A DNA stretch of 13,057 nucleotides from Acidobacteriota bacterium (GCA_029777145.1 JAKOSS010000245.1:1-13057), one strand, 5' to 3'; positions 1-7,626 are shown, counted from the stretch's first letter. Numbers and translations: made by a program. Notes: generated from the sequence alone by a model not told the origin.

Positions 1-2208
1 AAGAATGCGGACGAGTCGACGTCGGAGATCAACTCGCTCGAAAACCTGCGTCTCCTGATGGACCAGCTCGACCAGTACAACCGCGACGGCGCGCCGATCA
101 AAATGCGGATGGGGCTGTATTCGGGTGACCGGATCTATACCGAACGACTGCTTCCGATCTACTACACGGCCGTCAGCCGGCGCTTCATGGATCCGACCCG
201 GCGCCGGATGGAAGAGGAGATGAAGAAGTTCGTCACGAGTCCGCCGATCAAGGATCCGAAACAGCTTTCGGCCGAAGAAGAGACATTTCTCGGGGCGAAT
301 TACGATCTGCTGAAGGCGTATCTGATGCTTACCGACGAGTATCGCGACAAGGCGAACGAGACGGATGTTTACAATACGCTCAACAAATACTGGTTTGAAT
401 CGTCGAAGCTTCCCGAGAGCCTTCAGACTGACGCCGAAAAACAGCTGAAATTTTACGCGCGGCAGGTCGATCGTACCGAGGGTGTCGATCGCTTCCCCCG
501 GTTCCAGCCAAACGGCAATCTCGTCACCGAAGTTCGGAACAAGCTCAAGGCGTTTCCCGCGGAGCAGCGTTATTACCGGCGGAAGGTGACCGAGATCTCG
601 AAGGAACTCGATGCCAAGAAGATCATGTCCGTCGATGCGATCCTTCAGCGCGAGGGAGGCGTCACGGGGATCGTTACCGGCGATTACACGGTGCCCGGCG
701 CGTACACGGTCGAAGGTTTCAAGGAGATGGAGAAGGCGATCGCGCTTTCGTCCACCGAGCTTGCCGGTTGCGACTGGGTTATCGAAGAGAAATGCGACGC
801 CGTTTCCGAGGTCAGCAAGGTTGCGCAGTCGGCCGACGGCGGCAAGATCCGCGAACGGTATTTCCGCGACTACTCGGATAAATGGAAGACGTTCGCGAAG
901 AGCCTTCGCGTCAAACAGTTCAGGAAAGAGAATTCGAGCGAGAACGATCGGGTTTCGGCGAAGGATGCGCTGTCGGCGCTCTCGTCCGCGAGTTCGCCGC
1001 TGAAGATCCTGCTGATAGAGATCTCAAAGAACACGAATCTTGCGGGCGGCTCGCCGCAATCGCAGGGTTGGTGGGACTGGTTCACGAGTTTCTTCAGTTC
1101 GGATACGATGCCGACGACCGGAGCCGGTTCGCAGGTCGTGATCGATTTTCTGCCGCTGACGACCTTTGTCCGCGCCGACAGCAAGGACAAGAAGTCGCCG
1201 ATCGACGAGTACGGCTCGGTGATCGAGTCGGTTTCCGGGAAGTACAGCACGATGGTCGACGACAATCGGATCCCCGAACTGACCGCGATGCCGGAAGAAG
1301 AGCGCAACAAGCAGCTCAATCTGACGAACGCGACAACGTCGATCAACAACTCGACGAAAGGCTTCAACAAGGATCTGCCCTTTATCGCCGATCTTCTGAA
1401 GCAGCCGTTTGAGAATCTGAAGTCGTTGTTCGGCGCGGATACGATCAAACAGATCGCCGAGCTCTGGAAGTCCGAGGTCGTTCCGATCGCGCGCAAGGCC
1501 GAGGTCGGGTATCCGTTTGAGGAATCCGACAGCAACGCCGACTTTGCGAACCTGCGCGAGTATTACGCGAAAGGCAAGGGGCTGACGAAGTTCTACGACG
1601 AGAAATTGAAACGCTACTTTGACGGAACTCCGGGACAACTGAAGCTCAAAGATCCGCAGAACACGCCGTTCAGCCAGGACTTTGTCGATTACCTGAACAA
1701 GGCGCTGACGTTGCGGCAGTCGCTGTTCAGCAAGGGCGACGACGTGAAGTTCACGTACAATTTCGAGCTTCTGAATCCGTCGGATGCGGTCGTCGAGATC
1801 ACGATCGACGGCGTCACGATCTCGTCGATCGACAAGCCGTCGGCGCCGATCGATTTTCCGGCGACCAGCGGCGGCGGCAGCGGCGTGATCATCAAGGCGC
1901 TCTCGTCCGGAACAACGACGACCTCCGGAACGACTTCGGCAAATTCGTCGCCGGCGCCCGTCAATCCAGTGCCGACCCCGGCAAAATCGAATACGTCCTC
2001 CGGCGACGAGAAACAGTTTCTCGGTCCGTGGGGTCTGTTCCGGTTTATGGCCGCGGCCGGAATGCAGAAGCAATCCGACAATGCATACAAGGTCTCGTAC
2101 CGGTTAAAGAACGGCAAGGTCGTCGAGGCGAAGATCACGCCGTCGGGCGTCGACCCGTTCAACCGCGAGATCTACAAACTGCGGGCGCCGGAAAACATCT
2201 TGAGGTGA
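1..2208 (+). CDS. tssM: TssM (IcmF-family) T6SS membrane-complex protein, C-terminal part; 5' end outside window
   Basis: TssM is the large inner-membrane protein of the T6SS envelope complex (TssJ-TssL-TssM). Its C-terminal periplasmic part reaches the outer-membrane lipoprotein TssJ. The reading frame is open from the first base, giving 735 visible codons, so the cytoplasmic NTPase-like domain and N-terminal membrane segments lie upstream. Numbering from the window edge, a leucine-rich stretch leads into the conserved R-M-G-L-Y-S-G motif (about 36-42) of the IcmF-related domain. An alpha-helical region follows, then a YPF motif at 504-506 preceded by the usual W-K-S-E-V-V-P segment. The C-terminal beta domain carries GPWGLFR at 675-681 and ends in a NPF-like 'DPFNREIYKLRAP' segment, both typical of the family. 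A Ser/Thr/Pro/Gly-rich linker (635-671) interrupts this domain just before GPW and looks non-standard. The first internal ATG (58) is not a start. The stop lies 3 bases before tagJ, suggesting coupled translation. Confidence 0.95.
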   Translation, partial: KNADESTSEINSLENLRLLMDQLDQYNRDGAPIKMRMGLYSGDRIYTERLLPIYYTAVSRRFMDPTRRRMEEEMKKFVTSPPIKDPKQLSAEEETFLGANYDLLKAYLMLTDEYRDKANETDVYNTLNKYWFESSKLPESLQTDAEKQLKFYARQVDRTEGVDRFPRFQPNGNLVTEVRNKLKAFPAEQRYYRRKVTEISKELDAKKIMSVDAILQREGGVTGIVTGDYTVPGAYTVEGFKEMEKAIALSSTELAGCDWVIEEKCDAVSEVSKVAQSADGGKIRERYFRDYSDKWKTFAKSLRVKQFRKENSSENDRVSAKDALSALSSASSPLKILLIEISKNTNLAGGSPQSQGWWDWFTSFFSSDTMPTTGAGSQVVIDFLPLTTFVRADSKDKKSPIDEYGSVIESVSGKYSTMVDDNRIPELTAMPEEERNKQLNLTNATTSINNSTKGFNKDLPFIADLLKQPFENLKSLFGADTIKQIAELWKSEVVPIARKAEVGYPFEESDSNADFANLREYYAKGKGLTKFYDEKLKRYFDGTPGQLKLKDPQNTPFSQDFVDYLNKALTLRQSLFSKGDDVKFTYNFELLNPSDAVVEITIDGVTISSIDKPSAPIDFPATSGGGSGVIIKALSSGTTTTSGTTSANSSPAPVNPVPTPAKSNTSSGDEKQFLGPWGLFRFMAAAGMQKQSDNAYKVSYRLKNGKVVEAKITPSGVDPFNREIYKLRAPENILR

Positions 2209-2211
2209 GAA

Positions 2212-3021
2212 ATGAACGAAGCAAAAAGTCTCGTTGAATCGGGGAATCTGAAGGGCGCGATGGATGCCGCGCTTGCGTTCGTCAAGGCGCACCCGACCGA
2301 TTACTCGGCGCGCATCTTCCTTTTCGAGCTCGCGTGTTTTGCGGGCGATTGGGACCGCGCCGGCCGTCAATTGGACGTGATCGGCCATCAGGATACGACG
2401 GCGATGGTCGGGTCGCTGATCTACAGGCAATGCATCGAGGCGGAGAAGAAGCGCGCCGATTACTTTGCAAAGGGATCGAAGCCGGAATTTCTGCAAACGC
2501 CGCCCGATTACATTTACGGACTCCTGACCGCCAACAACCGCCTTCGCGACGGCAAGCCGGACGAAGCGCGCGAGATCCTCGACACTGTCGAGTCGCAGCG
2601 ACCGGCGTTCGCCTGCAAGGTCAACGGAAAGGATGTCGGCGACCTTCGCGATTTCAACGATCTGACGTCGGCGGTGCTCGAGGTCATCATCAAGGACAGC
2701 TACGTCTGGGTGCCGTTCGAGGAGATCGAGCGCATCGAGTTTTTCGAACGCAAATCGCTTCGCGACAATTTTTGGACGCAGGCGACGCTGGTGACGTCAA
2801 ATGGGACGAACGGCGAGGTCTTCATTCCGGCGCTTTACAACGAATCGTGGAAGGCCGATGACGAGAACGTCCGGCTGGGCCGCGTGACTGATTGGCGGGA
2901 CCTCGGGAGCGACATTTACGCCGGCGAGGGAATGAAGCTTTTCGCCGCCGGTTCGGAGAGTTTGCCGATCGTCGAAATTTCGTCGATCGAGTTCGTCAGT
3001 GAACTTGCGGCGGGCGAATAA
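2212..3021 (+). CDS. tagJ: TagJ (ImpE/SciE family) T6SS sheath accessory protein
   Basis: This 269-residue protein matches the ImpE/SciE (HsiE1, TagJ) family. In P. aeruginosa, TagJ binds the N-terminal helix of the sheath protein TssB and is thought to help bring ClpV to the contracted sheath. It is an accessory part, not universal in T6SSs. The N-terminal half (about 1-130) is helical and TPR-like: it starts with the family-typical pattern of a short helix, 'G-N-L-K-G-A', and 'V-K-A-H-P-T-D'. A central turn contains the W-V-P-F-E-E-I motif (about 171-177), followed by a beta-rich C-terminal half ('A-L-Y-N-E-S'). The start is set by a purine-rich GAGGTGA at 2202-2208 that overlaps the tssM stop, so translation is probably coupled to tssM. 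In the P. aeruginosa H1 locus tagJ sits between hcp and tssE; here it lies upstream of tssA, a rearranged position. No frameshift or truncation is visible. Confidence 0.9.
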   Translation: MNEAKSLVESGNLKGAMDAALAFVKAHPTDYSARIFLFELACFAGDWDRAGRQLDVIGHQDTTAMVGSLIYRQCIEAEKKRADYFAKGSKPEFLQTPPDYIYGLLTANNRLRDGKPDEAREILDTVESQRPAFACKVNGKDVGDLRDFNDLTSAVLEVIIKDSYVWVPFEEIERIEFFERKSLRDNFWTQATLVTSNGTNGEVFIPALYNESWKADDENVRLGRVTDWRDLGSDIYAGEGMKLFAAGSESLPIVEISSIEFVSELAAGE

Positions 3022-3122
3022 GGGCGTTCGATCCCGGATGCGTTGAGCGGGCTCGCGGCTTCCGGTCTTTCGGCGTCGCAGTGTGATTTTTTGATTCGTA
3101 GAGCAACAAACGGAGTGGATCC
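3022..3122 (+). other. tagJ-tssA intergenic spacer
   Basis: About 100 bases without a gene. It contains a T-run near 3088-3093 but no convincing GC-rich stem directly before it, so I do not call a terminator. A Shine-Dalgarno GGAG at 3112-3115, seven bases before the ATG at 3123, fixes the tssA start. The gap is large enough for a promoter, but I could not identify credible -35/-10 boxes. Confidence 0.5.
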
Positions 3123-4253
3123 ATGGCAGAGTTCGAACCAAAACCGGCGGTTATCAACATTGAAGCGTTGCTGACGCCGATCTCCGAGGAAAATCCGTCG
3201 GGCGAGTACCTGAGGTATTCCGGCCTGTATGACGAGATCTCGGAAGCGCGCCGCGCCGACGACGTGCTCAATCAGGGCGAGTGGCAAACGGATTTCAAGA
3301 TGGCCGACTTCAAGAAGGTCATCGAATTGGCCTCGGCGGCGATCGAGAAGGATTCAAAGGACCTGCAGATCGCGGCCTGGCTTTCGGAAGCGCTTGTCAA
3401 AGAACACGGATTCGTCGGGTTGCGCGATTGTCTGCGGATGATGATCGGCTTGCAGGAGACATTTTGGGACACCTGTCATCCGGTTATCGACGAGGGCGAC
3501 ATGGAAGGCCGCGCGAACGCGATCGCCTGGATGGAAGCGCAGGCCGGATTCGCGATCAAGCAGGCTAAGATCACCGGTTACAACGGTTACAGTTACATCG
3601 ATTTCGAGGATTCGAAGACCTTCGACATCCCCGATAACCTTGAATTGCTCGATACCGCGGAGCAGCAAAAGTACAACGAGCTGCGTGCCCAGGCCGAGCG
3701 CGAGAATCGTGTTACCGCGAACAAGTGGCGCGCCGAACTCCAGCAAACGCGCCGCGCTTTCTGCGAAGAACTTAATTTTCTTATCGGAGAGTGCTGGACG
3801 GCGTATAATGACCTCAACAGGGTAATTGAAGAGAAGTTCGACCTTAACCAGGCGCCGGCGACGAATAATCTGAAAAAGGCGCTCGACGACGTGCACTCGC
3901 TCGTCAAGAAGATTCTCGAGGAGAAGCGTCTGGAGGAACCCGACGCCGAACCTGAGGTCGTCGAGGAAACAGTCGCCGCGGACGGAACCGTGGTCGTCAA
4001 AGGCCCCGCCGTCGCGACGGGCGCGATCCAGAGCCGGCAGGACGCCTTGAAACGGTTGAACGACGTCGCCGACTGGTTCAAAAAGAACGAGCCGCATAGC
4101 CCGATCTCCTACATCGTCGGCCGCGCCGTTAAATGGGGAAACATGCCGTTCGAGGTATGGCTGCAGGATGTCATCAAGGATGAGACTGTGATTTACAATC
4201 TTCGTCAAACGCTTGGATTCAACACCAACTTGCCGGATTCGTCGGATCAATAG
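3123..4253 (+). CDS. tssA: TssA (ImpA family) T6SS baseplate/tail-assembly protein, short form
   Basis: TssA is a cytoplasmic ring-forming protein that initiates and coordinates assembly of the T6SS baseplate, tube and sheath. The 376-residue product has an ImpA N-terminal domain (about 12-140), recognisable from 'L-L-T-P-I-S-E-E-N-P-S-G', the R-R-A-D-D segment and 'W-L-S-E-A-L-V-K-E-H-G-F-V-G-L'. A charged helical region follows (about 190-260), then a Glu/Val-rich flexible linker (about 262-300). A compact C-terminal domain starts at about 304 with 'S-R-Q-D-A-L' and contains the E-P-H-S-P motif (323-327) and 'W-L-Q-D-V'. This architecture and length resemble the short TssA1 of the P. aeruginosa H1 system rather than the long TssA with a VasJ-type C-terminal region. 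That fits the presence of tagJ, since the H1 system has both. GGAG lies seven bases upstream of the chosen ATG. A 54-base gap separates it from tssB. Confidence 0.93.
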   Translation: MAEFEPKPAVINIEALLTPISEENPSGEYLRYSGLYDEISEARRADDVLNQGEWQTDFKMADFKKVIELASAAIEKDSKDLQIAAWLSEALVKEHGFVGLRDCLRMMIGLQETFWDTCHPVIDEGDMEGRANAIAWMEAQAGFAIKQAKITGYNGYSYIDFEDSKTFDIPDNLELLDTAEQQKYNELRAQAERENRVTANKWRAELQQTRRAFCEELNFLIGECWTAYNDLNRVIEEKFDLNQAPATNNLKKALDDVHSLVKKILEEKRLEEPDAEPEVVEETVAADGTVVVKGPAVATGAIQSRQDALKRLNDVADWFKKNEPHSPISYIVGRAVKWGNMPFEVWLQDVIKDETVIYNLRQTLGFNTNLPDSSDQ

Positions 4254-4307
4254 CGCGAGGTACGAGAACGAAAGAACGATAAACCAAAACGAAAAGGAGC
4301 AGGAACA

Positions 4308-4820
4308 ATGCCAAGTAAAGAGAGCATACAACACAAAATCGACCGCGTTCGCCCCCCGCGCGTCCAGATCACGTACGATGTGGAAGTTGGTGGAGCGATC
4401 GAGCTGAAGGAGTTGCCATTTGTCATCGGCGTCATGGGTGACTTTGTCGGGAAGCCTGAAGATCCGCTTCCGCCGCTCAAGAACCGCAAGTTCGTTGAGA
4501 TCGATCCCGACAATTTCAATCAGGTCATGGCCGGCATGAAACCGCGTCTCGCTTACAATGTCGAGAACAAGATGCAGGATGACGGCAGCAAGGTCGGCGT
4601 CGAACTCAAGTTCAGCAACATTGAAGATTTTGAGCCGGACAACGTGGTGCAGCAGATCGATCCGCTGAGAAAGCTCGTCGAAGCGCGTCAGAAGCTCTCC
4701 GACCTGCGGTCGAAGATGGACGGCAACGAGAAGCTCGAGAACATGCTGAACGACATCATCGGCGACGCCGGCAAGCAAAAGGAGCTGAGCGATGCGCTTG
4801 GTTTGAATAAGGAGGAATAG
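4308..4820 (+). CDS. tssB: TssB (VipA/HsiB) contractile sheath small subunit
   Basis: TssB pairs with TssC to build the contractile sheath around the Hcp tube in the cytoplasm. The 170-residue length is normal for the family. The N-terminus carries the highly conserved block 'H-K-I-D-R-V-R-P-P-R-V-Q-I-T-Y-D-V-E' (9-26), followed by 'L-P-F-V-I-G-V-M-G-D-F' (36-46) and 'R-K-F-V-E-I-D-P-D-N-F' (60-70). The C-terminal half has 'D-F-E-P' and a coiled helix rich in Lys/Glu. The N-terminal helix region is where TagJ binds in P. aeruginosa, and both proteins are encoded here. An AAGGAG at 4294-4299, eight bases before the ATG, supports this start. The 3' end contains the ribosome-binding site of tssC, so the two sheath genes are tightly linked and probably made in balanced amounts. 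Confidence 0.97.
   Translation: MPSKESIQHKIDRVRPPRVQITYDVEVGGAIELKELPFVIGVMGDFVGKPEDPLPPLKNRKFVEIDPDNFNQVMAGMKPRLAYNVENKMQDDGSKVGVELKFSNIEDFEPDNVVQQIDPLRKLVEARQKLSDLRSKMDGNEKLENMLNDIIGDAGKQKELSDALGLNKEE
4809..4816 (+). promoter_or_regulatory. Ribosome-binding site of tssC embedded in the tssB 3' end
   Basis: A near-consensus AAGGAGGA lies inside the last codons of tssB, six bases before the tssC ATG at 4823. The tssB stop (4818-4820) lies between it and that start. Ribosomes finishing tssB can therefore reinitiate on tssC, which suits a 1:1 sheath heterodimer. Confidence 0.8.
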
Positions 4821-4822
4821 TC

Positions 4823-6307
4823 ATGGCAGACAAAGCAAAACAACAAGAAGCTCAAGCTCAGGAACAGGTTCAGGACGTTTCGCTGCTTGACCAGATCCTG
4901 ACCGAGGGCCGGCTTGCCCGCGACGACTATCAGAAAGAGCAGGCGAAGGACATGATCGGCGAATTCGTCAATCAGGTCATGAGCGGCGAACTGACGATGT
5001 CAAAGAACATGGACGTCGCGATCAACGCGCGCATCGCCGAGATCGACCGCGTGATCTCCGCGCAGCTGAACGAGGTCATGCATCATTCGGACTTTCAGAA
5101 GTTGGAAGGATCGTGGCGCGGGCTCCATTACCTCGTCAAGAACAGCCTGACGGGACCGCAGCTGAAGATCCGCGTGATGAACGCGACCAAGAAGGAACTT
5201 CTGAAGGACTTCGAGCGGGCGCTTGAATTCGATCAATCGGCGCTCTTCAAGAAGATCTACGAAGACGAATACGGAACGTTCGGCGGCGCACCCTACGGCG
5301 CGATCATCGGCGACTACGAATTCGGCAATCATCCGCAGGACCTGGCGCTGCTCGAAAGCCTGTCGCAGGTTGCGGCGGCGGCCCACGCGCCGTTCATCAG
5401 CGCCGCTTCGGCCGACATGTTCGGCTGGGACGAGTTCTCGCAGATGACCGAGGTTCGCGACATCTCGAAGATCTTCGACACGACGATGTACGCCAAATGG
5501 CGCAGTTTCCGCGATTCGGAAGATTCGCGTTACGTCGGTCTGACGCTGCCGCACGTCCTCGGACGCGTTCCGTACGGCGCGGCGACGAAGCCGACGGAGT
5601 CTTTCAACTTCGAAGAAGACGTCGACGGTACGGATCACAAGAAGTACCTTTGGTCGAATGCCGCCTACGCGATGGCGACACGTCTGACCGAGGCCTTCTC
5701 GATGCACGGCTGGTGCGTCGCGATCCGCGGTGTCGAGGGCGGCGGTCTTGTTGACGGGCTCCCGACCCATACGTTCGAGACGGACGAAGGCGAAGTCGCG
5801 ATGAAGTGTCCGACGGAAGTCGCGATCACCGATCGTCGTGAGAAGGAATTCTCGGACAACGGCTTCATTCCGCTCGTTCACTGCAAGGGAACCGATTACG
5901 CCGCGTTCTTCGCGACCCAGTCGGCCAACAAAGCGAAAAAGTACGACACCGACGCGGCCAACGCGAACGCTCGTTTGTCATCGCAGCTTCAGTATATTTT
6001 TGCGGTCTCGCGATTCGCACACTATCTGAAGTCGATGATGCGCGACAAGATCGGTTCGTTCATGTCTCGCAAGGAGGCTGAGATCTTCCTGAATCGCTGG
6101 ATCAGCAAGTACGTTCTTGAGAACGACGTTGCCCCGGCGGCCCAAAAGGCGAAATACCCGCTGCGGGAAGCTCGGGTGGACGTCTCCGAAATTCCCGGCA
6201 AGCCCGGCTGCTATCGCGCCGTCGCATTCCTGCGACCGCACTTCCAGCTGGACGAGCTTTCGGTTTCGCTGAGACTTGTTGCCGAACTTCCGCCGCCTGC
6301 TAAGTAG
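4823..6307 (+). CDS. tssC: TssC (VipB/HsiC) contractile sheath large subunit
   Basis: TssC is the large sheath subunit. Its N-terminal region is recognised by the ClpV N-domain after contraction in characterised systems. The 494-residue protein is full length. After a short Gln/Ala-rich tail (1-19), the conserved 'S-L-L-D-Q-I-L' helix (20-26) corresponds to the region used for ClpV recognition. The core follows with 'L-E-G-S-W-R-G-L-H-Y-L-V' (94-105), 'Y-G-A-I-I-G-D-Y-E-F' (about 158-167), 'F-I-S-A-A-S', 'D-S-R-Y-V-G-L-T-L-P' and 'R-L-P-H'-type sheath motifs. The C-terminal end is 'F-L-R-P-H-F-Q-L-D-E-L-S-V-S-L-R-L-V', the hallmark end of TssC that contributes to sheath strand exchange. The start is fixed by a strong SD inside tssB. 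A 175-base structured gap separates it from hcp. Confidence 0.98.
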   Translation: MADKAKQQEAQAQEQVQDVSLLDQILTEGRLARDDYQKEQAKDMIGEFVNQVMSGELTMSKNMDVAINARIAEIDRVISAQLNEVMHHSDFQKLEGSWRGLHYLVKNSLTGPQLKIRVMNATKKELLKDFERALEFDQSALFKKIYEDEYGTFGGAPYGAIIGDYEFGNHPQDLALLESLSQVAAAAHAPFISAASADMFGWDEFSQMTEVRDISKIFDTTMYAKWRSFRDSEDSRYVGLTLPHVLGRVPYGAATKPTESFNFEEDVDGTDHKKYLWSNAAYAMATRLTEAFSMHGWCVAIRGVEGGGLVDGLPTHTFETDEGEVAMKCPTEVAITDRREKEFSDNGFIPLVHCKGTDYAAFFATQSANKAKKYDTDAANANARLSSQLQYIFAVSRFAHYLKSMMRDKIGSFMSRKEAEIFLNRWISKYVLENDVAPAAQKAKYPLREARVDVSEIPGKPGCYRAVAFLRPHFQLDELSVSLRLVAELPPPAK

Positions 6308-6482
6308 CCTGAAATCAACGAGATAGAGAATTTTTCTCGAATTTCGGCAAAAGCAATACGGTGCTGCGTCTTACATACGAAGCGAGAGGTAAGACTCGGA
6401 ATCATTGATAAACAGGAAGGATCGGATCGCGCAAAGCTTCGTTGAGGCGATCCACCACAATTGAGTTAGAAAGGAGCAAGAT
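6308..6482 (+). promoter_or_regulatory. Structured leader between tssC and hcp
   Basis: This is the longest non-coding stretch in the window (175 bases) and is AT-richer than its surroundings. It contains three possible hairpins. A weak one has arms GAGAA (6326-6330) and TTCTC (6334-6338). A perfect 7-base inverted repeat has arms GTCTTAC (6368-6374) and GTAAGAC (6389-6395). A second perfect 7-base repeat has arms GGATCGC (6424-6430) and GCGATCC (6447-6453). It ends in a strong SD, AAGGAG at 6471-6476, six bases before the hcp ATG. A separate hcp promoter or an mRNA processing/stabilising leader is plausible, because Hcp is needed in excess. I could not pick out reliable -35/-10 boxes, so the promoter itself is inference. 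Confidence 0.5.
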
Positions 6483-6983
6483 ATGGCACAGGCTGATTAC
6501 TATTTGAAGGTCGATACGATTGAAGGCGAATCGGATGCAGTGGGTTTTGAAAAGCAGATGCAGATCGAATCATGGTCGTTTGGTGCGACCAACTCGGGTT
6601 CGGCGGTACAGGGAACCGGTCTCGGCGTCGGCAAAGTGAGTCTTCAGGATTTCCACTTCGTCGTCCAGAACGGCAAGGCTTCCCCGCAGCTTTTCCTGGC
6701 TTGCGCGAAGGGCAACCACATCCCGCAGGCGATCCTGAGCTGCCGCAAGACGGGTGGTGACGGCAATCCGTACACCTACACGAAGGTCACCTTCGGCGAC
6801 ATTGTGATCTCGTCGTTCCAGACGGGCGGTTCGAACGGAAGCACGATCCTTCCGATGGAGCAGATCTCGTTCAACTTCACGAACATTACGTTCGAGTACT
6901 TCCAGCAGAAACCGGACGGTACGGTCGCGCTGACGAACACGACGAGCTACGACATCAAGAAGGTCGAAGGCTCAGGCGCCTAG
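6483..6983 (+). CDS. hcp: Hcp (TssD) tube protein
   Basis: Hcp forms hexameric rings that stack into the T6SS inner tube, which is expelled with the spike and can carry small effectors in its lumen. The 166-residue product matches the Hcp1-type family. It opens with 'D-Y-Y-L-K-V-D-T-I-E-G-E-S' (5-17), followed by the 'I-E-S-W-S-F-G' strand (28-34) and 'K-V-S-L-Q-D-F-H-F-V' (51-60). Further on are 'C-A-K-G-N-H-I' (74-80) and the C-terminal 'I-S-F-N-F-T-N-I-T-F-E-Y' strand (128-139). There is no C-terminal extension, so it is a plain structural Hcp and not an evolved effector fusion. A strong SD (AAGGAG, six-base spacer) sets the start. The gene is isolated by a structured leader upstream and an intrinsic terminator downstream. 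This suggests it is transcribed or accumulated as a separate abundant message. Confidence 0.97.
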   Translation: MAQADYYLKVDTIEGESDAVGFEKQMQIESWSFGATNSGSAVQGTGLGVGKVSLQDFHFVVQNGKASPQLFLACAKGNHIPQAILSCRKTGGDGNPYTYTKVTFGDIVISSFQTGGSNGSTILPMEQISFNFTNITFEYFQQKPDGTVALTNTTSYDIKKVEGSGA

Positions 6984-7001
6984 TTCGCAAAACACGGTCA
7001 C

Positions 7002-7020
7002 GGCCGGATCCGATCCGGCC
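7002..7020. repeat. GC-rich palindrome downstream of hcp
   Basis: GGCCGGATC (7002-7010) and GATCCGGCC (7012-7020) are perfect inverted arms around a single C. As RNA it can form a short GC hairpin. It precedes the terminator by about 30 bases and may protect the 3' end of the hcp message, or it could be a protein-binding palindrome. Function is unknown. Confidence 0.6.
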
Positions 7021-7048
7021 CGACCGATTCGAAGAAGTCAAAAAACGC

Positions 7049-7091
7049 TGTACCGTCACTCGGTCATGGGTGACGGTACATTTATCTTTTT
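7049..7091 (+). terminator. Strong intrinsic terminator after hcp
   Basis: TGTACCGTCAC (7049-7059) and GTGACGGTACA (7070-7080) are perfect 11-base inverted arms with a 10-base loop, followed directly by a T-rich tract ending in six Ts (7081-7092). An A-run at 7040-7045 on the other flank would give a U-tract in the opposite direction too. Placed 65 bases after the hcp stop, it should end or attenuate transcription before tssE. Confidence 0.88.
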
Positions 7092-7097
7092 TGCGTC

Positions 7098-7583
7098 ATG
7101 TCGCGAATCGATAACGAAATCCGGGTGACACCGTCGGTCCTTGACCGGCTGCTCGACTTTGAACCTGATGTTTCGCGTGAGGCGCCCAAGTCACGTTCGA
7201 AATCGCTCCGTGAGCTAAAGCTGTCCGTACGGCGCGACCTCGAATGGCTCCTCAACACGCGGACCGTGCACGTCGAGATCGACGAACGCCTGCAAGAGAT
7301 CAAGAAATCGGTCCTGACCTACGGATTGCCCGACATCACCGGCATCAGCGCCAAGAATCAAAACGAGCAGAAGCGACTTACAAAGGCGATCGAGAACGCG
7401 ATCCGGATGTTCGAACCGCGTTTTATCGACGTCAATGTGTCGCTCGAACCGGTGAATCAGGTCGACCGGTCGCTCCGCTTCCGGATCGAAGCGAGACTCA
7501 ATATCGAACCGACGCCCGAGCCGATCGCGTTCGATACCGTGCTCCAACTCGGAAGCGGCGACTTCGAAGTTCGCGAAAAGTGA
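7098..7583 (+). CDS. tssE: TssE (gp25-like) baseplate protein
   Basis: TssE is the T4 gp25-like protein that joins the baseplate wedge to the first sheath ring. The 161-residue product has an N-terminal 'S-V-L-D-R-L-L-D-F-E-P' helix (13-23). The family signature 'V-R-R-D-L-E-W-L-L-N-T-R' (44-55) follows, containing the E-W-L core conserved with gp25, and then 'S-V-L-T-Y-G-L-P-D-I-T-G' (71-82) and 'F-E-P-R' (105-108). No Shine-Dalgarno is visible: the ATG lies six bases after the T-tract of the hcp terminator, and the only upstream in-frame codons before the stop at 7071 include no ATG, GTG or TTG. The start is therefore well fixed but the mode of initiation is unusual. Translation may depend on the terminator hairpin, on an alternative leaderless transcript, or be weak, which would suit the low copy number of a baseplate part. 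Confidence 0.95.
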   Translation: MSRIDNEIRVTPSVLDRLLDFEPDVSREAPKSRSKSLRELKLSVRRDLEWLLNTRTVHVEIDERLQEIKKSVLTYGLPDITGISAKNQNEQKRLTKAIENAIRMFEPRFIDVNVSLEPVNQVDRSLRFRIEARLNIEPTPEPIAFDTVLQLGSGDFEVREK

Positions 7584-7626
7584 CGCGAAGCTTAAATTTT
7601 GTCGGAACTTCAACTAAAATAAGGAC

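Noticed and set aside
1024..2073. 349-codon open frame on the - strand opposite tssM
   Set aside because: Arg-rich shadow translation of tssM with no domain signal.
3040..3095. Possible terminator after tagJ
   Set aside because: There is a short T-run, but I could not find a GC-rich stem immediately before it, so the spacing and pairing do not support an intrinsic terminator.
3354..4778. 474-codon open frame on the - strand opposite tssA and tssB
   Set aside because: It spans two well-conserved genes on the other strand, and its predicted protein shows no family motifs. Long antisense frames are common with strong G/C wobble bias.
6326..6363. Possible sigma-70 promoter upstream of hcp
   Set aside because: AT-rich hexamers can be placed with acceptable spacing, but none is close to consensus, so I did not call a promoter site.
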